64,000 nucleotides of DNA from Planctomycetota bacterium (GTDB lineage Bacteria > Planctomycetota > Planctomycetia > Gemmatales > Gemmataceae): the NCBI GenBank assembly GCA_021413735.1, contig JAIOPV010000109.1:1-64000 (forward strand), read 5' to 3'. Positions 33,280 to 43,672 of this stretch are shown here, in pieces. A model generated the notes under the pieces. That model made no database searches. It was not told the DNA's origin and saw nothing but the letters and a program-made list of their open reading frames with translations. The number at the start of each line of letters is the position of its first letter. Position 1 is the first letter of the stretch. The translations under genes were made by a program, and so were the position numbers.

Positions 33280-34350
33280 GTGGAATATCTGTCGCACGAG
33301 TTTCTCAAGTCACTGCTCGAAACGCCAAGCCCGTCGGGGTTCGAGCAGCAAATTCAGCACGTCGTTCGCGAGCGAATGAAGCCGTTCTCGGATGAAGTGA
33401 CCACCGATTCGCACGGCAACGTCTTCGCGGCACGCTTCCCCGAGTGGCGAGGAGACACCACCCCGCGAATCATGCTCGCCGGGCACTGCGACCAGATCGG
33501 CCTCATGGTGCAGTACATCGACAGCGAAGGCTACCTCTACATCCAGCCCATCGGCGGCTGGGACATGCAGATCCTCCTCGGCCAATACCTCACCGTCTGG
33601 GCGAAGGATGGGCCGATCACCGGGGTCGTTGCACGACGAGCCATTCACCTCCTCAAGCCCGAAGAACGCAGCAAGGTGCCCGACTTCACCGATGTGTGGG
33701 TCGATATCGGTGCCAAGAACCGCGAAGAAGCCGAGTCGCTCGTGCGCTGCGGTGATCCGCTCACGTTCGCGCTCGGCTATCGGCCACTGCGGAACAGCCT
33801 CGCGGCAAGCCCAGCGATGGACGACAAGGTTGGCCTGTGGGTGTGCATGGAAGCCGTGCGGTTGCTGCAAGGTCGGCCACTGAAGGCGTCGGTTTATGGC
33901 GTTTCCACTGTGTCGGAAGAGATCGGGCTTCGCGGTGCGACCACGGCGGCGTATGCCATCAATCCCACGGTCGGCATCGCGGTCGATGTGACGCACGCGA
34001 CAGACACGCCCGGCAACGACAAGAAGACGCAAGGCGACATCAAGTGCGGGGGCGGCCCCGTGCTGTATCGCGGACCGAACATCAGTCCGCGTGTGTTCGA
34101 TCTGCTCGAAACGACCGCGAAGGCTCACGAGATTCCCGTGCAGGTTCGTGGAACGCCGCGAGCCACCGGCACCGATGCGAACGCGATTCAGATTGCTCGG
34201 GCAGGTGTCGCGACCGGGCTCATCGGCATCCCGAACCGCTACATGCACAGCCCTGTCGAAGTGATTCACCTTGATGACCTCACGAACGCCGCGAAACTGC
34301 TCGCGGAGTTCTGTGCCACCGTCGGCCCTGAAACGAACTGGATTCCGTGA
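33280..34350 (+). CDS. M42 family metallopeptidase (deblocking aminopeptidase-like)
   Basis: A 356-aa cytoplasmic cocatalytic metallo-aminopeptidase of the FrvX/glutamyl-aminopeptidase family. Metal-site and catalytic segments are visible: LAGHCDQIGLMV (His, Asp), SPAMDDKVGLWV (Asp), VSEEIGLRGATT (Glu pair), AVDVTHATDTPG (Asp) and NRYMHSPVEVI (His). The start is a GTG (gtggaatatctg) just outside the right arm of the GxxExxY cassette; the original promoter could have been displaced by that insertion. It may trim N-termini or short peptides; the substrate is not predictable. Confidence 0.93.
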   Translation: MEYLSHEFLKSLLETPSPSGFEQQIQHVVRERMKPFSDEVTTDSHGNVFAARFPEWRGDTTPRIMLAGHCDQIGLMVQYIDSEGYLYIQPIGGWDMQILLGQYLTVWAKDGPITGVVARRAIHLLKPEERSKVPDFTDVWVDIGAKNREEAESLVRCGDPLTFALGYRPLRNSLAASPAMDDKVGLWVCMEAVRLLQGRPLKASVYGVSTVSEEIGLRGATTAAYAINPTVGIAVDVTHATDTPGNDKKTQGDIKCGGGPVLYRGPNISPRVFDLLETTAKAHEIPVQVRGTPRATGTDANAIQIARAGVATGLIGIPNRYMHSPVEVIHLDDLTNAAKLLAEFCATVGPETNWIP

Positions 34351-34353
34351 CCA

Positions 34354-34494
34354 GCGGCTACCTTCTGAGACCGCGTGGCCGAGCAGCGCGGTCTTGCCAC
34401 ATTTCAGAAGCGTCGAAAGCGTGGTGCCCGCACCGCGAGCCAGGAAGCCGTCCCACACCCAACTGATGCCGCCCACGTTCGGAGCAACCAGCAA
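34354..34494 (-). pseudogene. Fragment of an AAA ATPase (P-loop segment)
   Basis: On the minus strand a 46-residue stretch contains ISWVWDGFLARG and TLLKCGKTALLGHAV. These resemble the N-terminal Walker A region of AAA_25-type ATPases common in planctomycetes. Nothing of the remaining domain follows, because the frame runs antisense into the M42 gene. It is best read as a remnant of a lost gene. Confidence 0.5.
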
Positions 34495-34582
34495 GGACCA
34501 ATGACGAAGGGGAAACGAATCCTTGGTGATTGGTGATTGGTCATTCCTTCGTGATCGGCGGATCGGTGGGTCAGTCGTCGTT

Positions 34583-36532
<1,950 letters not shown>

Positions 36533-36589
36533 GGGAGTGGTGCGTGGGTTGTGGGACGTTGGTTGTGTTCGGAGGAATTCCCCGATTGG

Positions 36590-36595
36590 TATAAC
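36590..36595 (+). promoter_or_regulatory. Possible -10 element (tataac) upstream of the amidase gene
   Basis: tataac lies 55 nt before the start at 36651 in ttggtataacatact. The same extended string occurs before the TIM-barrel gene. The -35 region is not clear. The spacer must also hold the acs promoter on the other strand. Confidence 0.35.
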
Positions 36596-36650
36596 ATACT
36601 GCGGGCGAAGAACCAACGACCACCGAACAACAACCCACGCAAAACCAGCC

Positions 36651-37529
36651 ATGTCGGATACGTTTACCATCGCAGCCGTGCAGATGCGAATTACGGCGGA
36701 TAAGGAAGCCAACCTCGCGAAAGCCGAAGCAGCGATTGCCGACGCCGCGAAGAAGGGGGCACAGATCGTGTGCCTGCCGGAGCTGTTCACTGGCGAGTAT
36801 TTCTGCCAGAAGGAAGACATCGCACTCTTCGATCTCGCGGAACCGATTCCGGGACCAAGCGAATCTCGCCTCGCAGCTGCGGCCAAAAAGAATGGCGTCG
36901 TCGTGGTCGGTTCGCTGTTCGAGAAGCGGATGCCAGGGGTGTATCACAACACGGCGACAGTTCACGATGCCAAGGGCGAACTCCTCGGCATTTACCGCAA
37001 GATGCACATTCCGGACGACCCGCTGTTCCTCGAAAAATTCTATTTCACGCCGGGCGACCTCGGCTTCAAAGTGTTCTCAACCCCGCAGGCAAAGGTCGGC
37101 ACGCTCGTGTGCTGGGATCAGTGGTATCCGGAGGCCGCGCGGCTGACGGCACTCATGGGGGCGGAAGTGATCTTCTACCCCACGGCGATCGGCTGGCACC
37201 CCCGCGAGAAGGCGGAGTTCGGCGAGGCACAGCATTCCGCTTGGGAAACGAGCATGCGGGGCCACGCCATCGCGAACGGCACCTACGTTTGCGGCGTGAA
37301 CCGCGTAGGGCACGAGATCATCGTGGGTGAGGGGCTGGAGTTCTGGGGCGGCTCGTTCGTGAGCGACCCGTTTGGGCGGGTGATCGCGAAGGCGAGCCAC
37401 GACAAGGAGGAAGTGCTGGTCGTGGAGTGTTCGCGGAAGCACATGGAAGACGTGCGGCGAAACTGGCCGTTCTTCCGCGATCGCCGCATTGATGCGTTCG
37501 GCGGAATCACGAAGCGCGTCGCGGATTGA
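36651..37529 (+). CDS. Carbon-nitrogen hydrolase, N-carbamoylputrescine amidase-like
   Basis: A 292-aa nitrilase-superfamily amidase. The catalytic triad is visible: Glu in [15 protein letters not shown], Lys in [12 protein letters not shown] and Cys in [28 protein letters not shown] and [20 protein letters not shown] are typical of AguB-like enzymes of arginine/agmatine-to-putrescine conversion. No agmatine deiminase gene lies nearby, so the pathway assignment is by family only. It is convergent with the oxidase gene, with 2 bp between stops. Confidence 0.9.
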   Translation: MSDTFTIAAVQMRITADKEANLAKAEAAIADAAKKGAQIVCLPELFTGEYFCQKEDIALFDLAEPIPGPSESRLAAAAKKNGVVVVGSLFEKRMPGVYHNTATVHDAKGELLGIYRKMHIPDDPLFLEKFYFTPGDLGFKVFSTPQAKVGTLVCWDQWYPEAARLTALMGAEVIFYPTAIGWHPREKAEFGEAQHSAWETSMRGHAIANGTYVCGVNRVGHEIIVGEGLEFWGGSFVSDPFGRVIAKASHDKEEVLVVECSRKHMEDVRRNWPFFRDRRIDAFGGITKRVAD

Positions 37530-37531
37530 GG

Positions 37532-38779
37532 TCAACCGAACCGGCTCAACCCATACGGTGCGGGGTCGATGTGCGTCTTCCCCGCGCCGAGCATTTCCGA
37601 CACGAGCTTCCCCGTCGCAGTCGCCATCGACAGCCCGAGCATGTTGTGCCCCGCCGCGATCAGCACATTCGACATTACCGGGCTGCGGTCGATCACTGGC
37701 AAGCCGTCGAACGTCATCGGTCGCCAGCCCCACCATTCTTCTTGCACTGGTTCCGCCAGCGGATCACGCAGATAGTGCTTCGCCGCGTCCGTGAGAATTG
37801 ACAGTCGGGAACGGTTCATGCTGTCGTCGTAGCCCGCGAACTCCATCGTCGAACCGAGCCGATACCCTGACGCGAACGGCGTGACAGCAACGCGGTGTTC
37901 CTCGAAGATCAAAGGATATGTCGGGCACACTGCTGGTCGCGGCATCGTGAGCGAGTAACCCTTCCCAGGCTGAATCGGGATGCGGCAACCGAGTTCCGCG
38001 TTCAACAGCGGTGCCCACGCTCCGGTTGCAATCACGACCTGATCCGCCACGATATCGCCGGTGTTCGTGCGAAGGGCGGTCGCGGTATTGCCCGATTTCA
38101 CGAAGCCGCTGACCGTGCAGTTCTCGCGAATCTCGACGCCGAGCCCGACCAGCACGCGACGCAACTCCGACATGAGCTTGTCTGGCCGCAGGTGGGCATC
38201 GGACTGATAGAGGTAGCCGCCAGCCATACCCGGCTTCAGGGCCGGTTCCAGTGCCGCCAGTTCCGACGAGTCGAAACGCTTGGCGGGCATCGCGAACTCG
38301 TGACTGAGCAGCTCGTCGGTGTGGGCGTAATGCTCGAAGTGCTTCGGCGTCTGAAACACGAAGAGCAGCCCCTTCGTTTCCCATTCGCACGAAATGTGTT
38401 CGTCCTGCAGCAATTGGTCGTACAGGGCGCGCGACGAGTTCAAGAGCGCCTGGATGCTGCGACCCGTGGCGAGCATGTCGCGTTGATTGCAGCGACGGGC
38501 GAAGCCGAGGAACCAGCTGAGGTTTCGCAGCACGACCCCCGGCCGCACCTTCAACGGCGAGTTGCGATGGAAGAGCGTCTTCAGCGTGGACGTGATGGCA
38601 CCCGGCACCGCGAGCGGCAGTACGTGACTCGGGCAGACGTAGCCGCAGTTGGCGTGCGAGCAAGCCGCTCCGAACTTTGCTCGATCGACGACGGTGACAT
38701 GCCAGCCCGCTTTCGCGAGGTAATACGCAGAGCACGCCCCGACCACGCCGCCGCCGACAACCACGACACGCCCAGGCAT
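37532..38779 (-). CDS. FAD-dependent amino-acid oxidase/dehydrogenase (DadA-like)
   Basis: A 415-aa DAO-superfamily flavoprotein. The nucleotide-binding motif is VVVVGGGVVGACSAYYLAKAG with VVDRAKFG, then HANCGYVCPSHVLPLAVPG, typical of D-amino-acid dehydrogenase DadA. Near the C-terminus are EEWWGWRPMTFDGLPVIDRSP and GHNMLGLSMATATGKLV. The start ATG 38779 is chosen; the upstream open frame runs into a palindromic repeat. Substrate specificity within DadA, glycine oxidase and sarcosine oxidase relatives is not settled. Confidence 0.88.
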   Translation of the reverse strand: MPGRVVVVGGGVVGACSAYYLAKAGWHVTVVDRAKFGAACSHANCGYVCPSHVLPLAVPGAITSTLKTLFHRNSPLKVRPGVVLRNLSWFLGFARRCNQRDMLATGRSIQALLNSSRALYDQLLQDEHISCEWETKGLLFVFQTPKHFEHYAHTDELLSHEFAMPAKRFDSSELAALEPALKPGMAGGYLYQSDAHLRPDKLMSELRRVLVGLGVEIRENCTVSGFVKSGNTATALRTNTGDIVADQVVIATGAWAPLLNAELGCRIPIQPGKGYSLTMPRPAVCPTYPLIFEEHRVAVTPFASGYRLGSTMEFAGYDDSMNRSRLSILTDAAKHYLRDPLAEPVQEEWWGWRPMTFDGLPVIDRSPVMSNVLIAAGHNMLGLSMATATGKLVSEMLGAGKTHIDPAPYGLSRFG

Positions 38780-38803
38780 ACAAGCCTCTGCCAAAAAATG
38801 GGA

Positions 38804-38855
38804 TTCGCCGCTTGCGGCGTAGCGCTCCATGGAGCGCTACGCCGCAAGCGGCGAA
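38804..38855. repeat. 52-bp perfect palindrome (ttcgccgcttgcggcgtagc family)
   Basis: Positions 38804-38829 are the exact reverse complement of 38830-38855, with no loop. Related hairpins lie at 53875-53927 and 59438-59485. This one sits between two minus-strand genes, 25 bp past the stop of the DUF1549/1553 gene and 24 bp before the start of the oxidase gene, so it may stop or pause transcription. Confidence 0.9.
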
Positions 38856-38880
38856 GAAATCACAGACTCGGCTCACCATC

Positions 38881-41367
38881 TTATTGATTGAACAGGAAGC
38901 CCTTGCTGTTCAGCAGCGCCCAGATGATGTTCTCATACGCCATCTTTGTGGTCTTTGCGGCCTTGTGCTTCTCGATGTGCTCAAGGGCCAGTTTCAACTT
39001 GTCCTCGCTCGGTTTGCTGCCGACTGCCACGACGAACAACTCCGTCACCTTCTCGGCGTCGGGACGTGGGTCCTTCGCGATCTGCTCGGCACGAGCGCCG
39101 GCGCGAGCAATCTTGTCCTGCACTTCCTGACTGTTCAGCAGGTGCAGCGTCATGGCGAGACTTGCCTCGTTTACCCGTTCGCACTCGCACGCACTGATAC
39201 GCTGCGGGCGGCCGGTCACGTCCAGGAAGTACGACGCGAACGACTCGTCTGGCAGCATGATCGCACGGTTCGGCGAGAACTTGTCCGACGGCAGGCCTGG
39301 GAACACGGTCGGGCTGTCGGTCAACTTGCACACGGCGTCGAACAGCACTTCCGCTTGCAGACGCTTCGGATAGTAGCGGGCGAACGATTGCTTGTCGGCC
39401 GAGTTGAAGTCGTTCGGCATCGACGACAACTGATACGTGCGGCTCTTGCAAATCGTCTTCACGAGCGCCTTCAGGCTGTACTTGTTATCGATCAGGTTCT
39501 GTGCGAGCGCTTCGAGCAGTTCGGGATTCGACGGCGGGTTCGTGATTCGCATGTCGTCGAGCGGGTCAACGATGCCGCGACCGAAGAAGTGAGCCCAGTA
39601 ACGGTTCGCCACGGCCTTCGCGAAGAACGGATTCTTCGGGCTCGTCATCCAGTCGGCGAACTTCTGGCGGGGGTCTTCGTCGGTGCCGGGGGTCATCGGC
39701 TCGCCGTCGAGCGGCTTCATCGGAGCCGTCTGGCCCGTGCGCTTGTTCTGCACATTGCCAGAGGTTTTCACGAACAGAATCTGCCGTTGGTTCTGCTGGT
39801 TGTTCTGCTGAATGCGGCCCGGAATCTGAACCGTCTTCGTGCCGACGCGAGCGAAGAACGCGGCGAAGCCCCAGTAATCGTCCTGGCTCCACTTTTCGTA
39901 TGGGTGGTGGTGACAGTTCGCACACGCGAGGCGCTGCCCCAGGAACACCTGGCTCACGTCATCGACGAAGTTCTCGGGCGTCTTCACTTCCTTGTACCAC
40001 ACCGTCGTCGGCGACTTCGACTCGTCGCCGATCGCACACACGATGTCACGTGCGAAGTCGTCGTAGCCCTTGTCGGCCGCGATCGACTCACGAATCCAGG
40101 TGTGGAACGCGAACGTGCCGTAAGCACGATCGGCCTGATTGCGGCGCTTCACGCGCAGGATGTCGGCCCACTTGTTCGCGAAGAAGTAGGCGTATTCGGG
40201 TGTCTCCAACAGGCTATCGACGAGCTTGTCACGCTTCTTCGAGTCTTTGCTCGCCAGGAACGCAGCAACGTCCGCCGGGTTCGGCAGCGTGCCGCACACA
40301 TCGAGGTACACGCGGCGGATGAACACTTCATCGCTGCACAGTTCCGACGGCGTGATGTTCAGTTCCTTCCACTTGTTCGCGGTCGCCTTGTCGACAACCG
40401 TTTGCTCGGGGAAGTCGAACTTCACCACGTCGCCGGGTCGCGGGACGATCGCACGGAACACCGCGACGTTACCGTTGAAGCGCGCCATCACGGCGGCCTG
40501 GCCAGTCATGGCTTGAGTGGTCACGACGCCGGCTTCATTCACGCTTGCAATGTCAGCATCGTTGCTTTCGTACTGTGCCCGGCGGGTCACGTCTTCGACT
40601 GTGCCGTCCGAGAAGTGAGCGTGCACGGCGACCTGTTGCCGACCCTTGCGTTCGACAACACGGCTCTCCGGGTGAATCGTGATCTTCGTGACGGTTGGGT
40701 CGCTCGGCGTGCCATACGGCAGGCCAGACGCGATCCACCGCCGAACGATCTTGTATTCTTCGCTGCCGACTTCGGTCTTCTTGCCGCCACCGTGAGCAGC
40801 GGTTCCGCTCATCTTCGTGAGAAGCAAGCTGGCTTCCGGCGAAGCCGGGAACACGCGGCGACCACGACCTTCCTTCAGCAGATTCTCGTAATCGAACTGC
40901 GGATCGAAGCCGAGGAGCGAGAGGCGGAAACCGTTCTGTCCCGCGATCTTTCCGTGACAGCCGCCGGAACTGCACGAGAGTTTCGTGAAGATCGGCACAA
41001 CGTGATTCGGGAAGTTCAGGGGCAGCGGTGCTTCCATCTTCTCAGCAGTGACCGCCACGCGAATCGTCTTGCCCTCGAACGTCGCGGTGATCTCTGCGGA
41101 ACCGTTCCCAACCGGGAATACCCGACCGTTCGGCTCGACGCGAACCACCTTGAGATCGGATGCGGTGTAGGTCGCAGCGCCCGACAAATCGACTTCGCGA
41201 CCGTCAGCTTGTTTGCCGGTGATGAGCAGTTGTGGCGCGTCGTCCATTCCCTTGAGCTTGAGGCTGGTTGGGAACGCGGTGATTGCCGTCACGGGTTTGG
41301 GAGCCTGAGCAGTCGCGGCAGCGGCTGAGAGTAATGCGACGGCAGCGGTGAGCAGGAAGCGAGTCAT
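38881..41367 (-). CDS. Ig-like / DUF1549 / DUF1553 planctomycete surface protein
   Basis: An 828-aa paralogue of the protein at 11308-13782, same architecture. It has a signal peptide (RFLLTAAVALLSAAAATA), an Ig-like segment ending VRVEPNGRVFPVGNGSAEI, then CSSGGCHGKIAG (CxxxCH), a second Ig-like segment (SVNEAGVVTTQAMTG), DUF1549 with ACANCHHHPYEKW and DUF1553 (NPFFAKAVANRYWAHFFGRGIVDP). A Gln/Asn-rich loop (QQNNQQNQRQ) is local to this copy. It is the last gene of the minus-strand cluster 38881-47907; a 52-bp palindrome follows. Confidence 0.9.
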   Translation of the reverse strand: MTRFLLTAAVALLSAAAATAQAPKPVTAITAFPTSLKLKGMDDAPQLLITGKQADGREVDLSGAATYTASDLKVVRVEPNGRVFPVGNGSAEITATFEGKTIRVAVTAEKMEAPLPLNFPNHVVPIFTKLSCSSGGCHGKIAGQNGFRLSLLGFDPQFDYENLLKEGRGRRVFPASPEASLLLTKMSGTAAHGGGKKTEVGSEEYKIVRRWIASGLPYGTPSDPTVTKITIHPESRVVERKGRQQVAVHAHFSDGTVEDVTRRAQYESNDADIASVNEAGVVTTQAMTGQAAVMARFNGNVAVFRAIVPRPGDVVKFDFPEQTVVDKATANKWKELNITPSELCSDEVFIRRVYLDVCGTLPNPADVAAFLASKDSKKRDKLVDSLLETPEYAYFFANKWADILRVKRRNQADRAYGTFAFHTWIRESIAADKGYDDFARDIVCAIGDESKSPTTVWYKEVKTPENFVDDVSQVFLGQRLACANCHHHPYEKWSQDDYWGFAAFFARVGTKTVQIPGRIQQNNQQNQRQILFVKTSGNVQNKRTGQTAPMKPLDGEPMTPGTDEDPRQKFADWMTSPKNPFFAKAVANRYWAHFFGRGIVDPLDDMRITNPPSNPELLEALAQNLIDNKYSLKALVKTICKSRTYQLSSMPNDFNSADKQSFARYYPKRLQAEVLFDAVCKLTDSPTVFPGLPSDKFSPNRAIMLPDESFASYFLDVTGRPQRISACECERVNEASLAMTLHLLNSQEVQDKIARAGARAEQIAKDPRPDAEKVTELFVVAVGSKPSEDKLKLALEHIEKHKAAKTTKMAYENIIWALLNSKGFLFNQ

Positions 41368-41478
41368 TGGCAGCTCCGACGGGAGGTGATTCTGGCGGGC
41401 AGGGTGAGCGTCGCCCGAGGGCGATGTGGGCACCGGAATTTCCGGTGCCCGTTGGAACAACAAACGCAGCGTCCCAGT

Positions 41479-42003
41479 TTACTTCTTTTTCGGCGGGTTT
41501 CCGGGCTTGGGAGTCTCGACGACTTTTGGTGTCTCTGCGGGGGCGGCGTCCGCCTTCAAACGAGTCAGTTTCCCAGTTCCGTCGGTCCCCGTGATCGTCA
41601 TATTGTCACCGTCGATCTGGATCTTCAAGCGGCTTTGGTCGCCTTTCCCGAAGAGTCCTCCGCCTTTCTTGGGATCATTCAATCCCGAAAACTCGACATC
41701 GTCTCCATTCAGGAGTTTGTACTTTCCGGACATGCTGGTCTTCTCGCCGGATTTGGCGATCATCTCCTGCATCGTGGGGTCGGTGAAGCCAGCCCCAACA
41801 GTGACCGTCCCGTCTTCCTTGAACTCGAAATACACATACGCCTTGAACGCCTCCATCATCTTGGCTTGTTCGTCAAACCCAGGGGCCGACACGAGTTTCC
41901 ACTTCCCATTGATCTTGCCGGAGTTGTTTGAGCCGCAACCGGAAACAACGACGGCCAAACTCGCGAAGACAAGGAACGCGAGCTTTCGGGGTGCGAGCAG
42001 CAT
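41479..42003 (-). CDS. Predicted lipoprotein, function unknown
   Basis: A 174-aa protein with a lipoprotein signal (LAFLVFASLAVVVSGC; lipobox VSGC). The mature part has a beta-rich segment (KINGKWKLVSAPGF, AYVYFEFKEDGTVTVG) typical of small lipocalin-like/TIGR-type planctomycete lipoproteins, and a Pro/Lys-rich tail (PKVVETPKPGNPPKKK). It lies between a DUF1501 gene and a DUF1549/1553 gene, both on the same strand. It is probably part of the same surface system, but this is by position only. Confidence 0.75.
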   Translation of the reverse strand: MLLAPRKLAFLVFASLAVVVSGCGSNNSGKINGKWKLVSAPGFDEQAKMMEAFKAYVYFEFKEDGTVTVGAGFTDPTMQEMIAKSGEKTSMSGKYKLLNGDDVEFSGLNDPKKGGGLFGKGDQSRLKIQIDGDNMTITGTDGTGKLTRLKADAAPAETPKVVETPKPGNPPKKK

Positions 42004-42115
42004 GAATCTGCCTCAGTGAAGAAGAGCCCGAACGTCCGCAGAGGTTCGACGGGATACCGTTCGGGGCGATTCATTTGTACCGCCCCAAACGGTGAAATGC
42101 CAGCTTCGAAGCGGA

Positions 42116-43408
42116 TCAACTAATGAGTTCTTTCACGACATCGCGGTCGTCGAGAATGTACATCGGGCGACCAGCGCCGTTCGGGAACGTCATTGCTGGG
42201 TCGATGTCGAGTTGGCGGTAGATCGTGCTCAGCAGTTGCGGCACAGTCACCGGGCGATCCTTGGGTCGCTCGCCCTTCGCGGTGCTGGCCCCGACCGCTT
42301 GCCCCATCTTCAGCCCGCCGCCAGCGATCATGGCACCCATCACCGGGCTCCAGTGGTCGCGGCCCGCGTTCATGTTCACCTTCGGTGTGCGGCCGAACTC
42401 GCCCCACATCACCGTAATCACGTCGTCGCCCATGCCGCGATCGTGAAGGTCTTGGATCAGGTTCGCAATGCCACGGTCAACCTGAGGAAGCTGCTTCTTC
42501 AAGGTCTGGAAGTTCTGGCCGTGCGTGTCCCAGCCGCCGATGCTCAGCGTGACGCAACCGACGCCAGCTTCGACGAGCCGACGAGCGGTGAGGAACTGCT
42601 CGACGCCCTTGTATCGTTCCTGAACCTTCTGGTCTTCCTTGCGGATGTCGAGAGCGTTGCGAACAACGCCAGCCGTCACCATTTCGATGGCCTTCTCGGT
42701 GTAGGAGTCCATGCCGAGCATGGTGCCGCTGGCGTCAATCTCACGACGGGTGTCGTCGAAGCTCGTGAGCAGGTTCTTGCGGTCGTCGAGGCGATCGACG
42801 GTCACGCCGTTGGCCATCTTCAGGTTCGAGTTGCCCTGACCGCTTGGGGTGAACGGACGATGCGCGATGCCGAGGTAACCCGGCTCTGTGCCGCGGCTCA
42901 TGCCACGCAGCGAAACGAATGGCGGCACAGCTCCGTTGCTCTCGGAACGCAACTTCGACACGACGGAGCCGAAGCACGGGTGATCGGCGATGCGGTTGAC
43001 GCGATCCGGGTAGCCGGTCATCACGAGAGTGTCGCTGTGTTCATCAACCGACACAACCGAGCGGACGCAGGCGAGCTTGTCCCACATCTTGGCTTGCATC
43101 GGGAAGTGTTCGCAGATTTCAACGCCGGTCACGTTCGTCTTGATCGGGTTGAATTCACCCTTGAACTCGACGGGTGCCTCGGGCTTGAGGTCGTACATAT
43201 CCATGTGCGACGGGCCACCGGGCAGGTAAATCATGATCGCGGCCTTGTTCGACCGCGAGGCTTGTTTCTTGGCTGTCGCCGCCGAAGCGGTGCGAGCGTG
43301 GAGCATGTCGGCCAGCGTGAGGCCAGCGCCGAATGCACCGATTTGCAGGAAGTCGCGGCGAGTGCCGCCATCACAGAACTTGTGAGATGCGCCGAGGAAC
43401 CGCAGCAT
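42116..43408 (-). CDS. DUF1501 Tat-exported protein
   Basis: A 430-aa DUF1501 protein with twin-arginine motif GTRRDFLQIGAFGAGLTLAD. Conserved blocks are IMIYLPGGPSHMDMYDLKPE, VRSVVSVDEHSDTLVM, VTVMWGEFGRTPKVN and GRDHWSPVMGAMIAGGG. It is the second of two consecutive DUF1501 genes (264-bp gap), followed by the lipoprotein and the Ig-like/DUF1549/DUF1553 gene, which is its likely partner. Confidence 0.9.
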   Translation of the reverse strand: MLRFLGASHKFCDGGTRRDFLQIGAFGAGLTLADMLHARTASAATAKKQASRSNKAAIMIYLPGGPSHMDMYDLKPEAPVEFKGEFNPIKTNVTGVEICEHFPMQAKMWDKLACVRSVVSVDEHSDTLVMTGYPDRVNRIADHPCFGSVVSKLRSESNGAVPPFVSLRGMSRGTEPGYLGIAHRPFTPSGQGNSNLKMANGVTVDRLDDRKNLLTSFDDTRREIDASGTMLGMDSYTEKAIEMVTAGVVRNALDIRKEDQKVQERYKGVEQFLTARRLVEAGVGCVTLSIGGWDTHGQNFQTLKKQLPQVDRGIANLIQDLHDRGMGDDVITVMWGEFGRTPKVNMNAGRDHWSPVMGAMIAGGGLKMGQAVGASTAKGERPKDRPVTVPQLLSTIYRQLDIDPAMTFPNGAGRPMYILDDRDVVKELIS

Positions 43409-43518
43409 GGTTCGCCCTCAAACGAAAGGAACGGAGCAGAAGGTGGGAAGCAACGCAATCGGGGTGTGGCGGGTACCGGGTGATCCGGTGATTTTGGTGG
43501 GATACCGTCAACTGGGTG

Positions 43519-43548
43519 GATGAGAAATCGACAGGTCGCGTTCTCATC
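43519..43548. repeat. Diverged hairpin gatgagaa ... ttctcatc
   Basis: Eight-bp arms at 43519-43526 and 43541-43548 enclose atcgacaggtcgcg. The layout matches the tandem hairpins at 30001. It lies in the 264-bp gap between two DUF1501 genes; nothing else was recognised in that gap. Confidence 0.6.
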
Positions 43549-43672
43549 GCGTTCGCCCCGACAACTCGGATAATCACACAGGATTGGGGTGAAGTCAACT
43601 CAAAAAGCCGTCCGAATTCCCACGGAATCACCACGGGCTTCCGAAGTTGAGATGGCCCCTTAACGCCGCCAA

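Noticed and set aside
33310-34350. Long minus-strand open frame opposite the M42 peptidase gene
   Set aside because: It mirrors the codon structure of the real plus-strand gene and has no protein features, except for the ATPase remnant outside the peptidase gene (reported separately).
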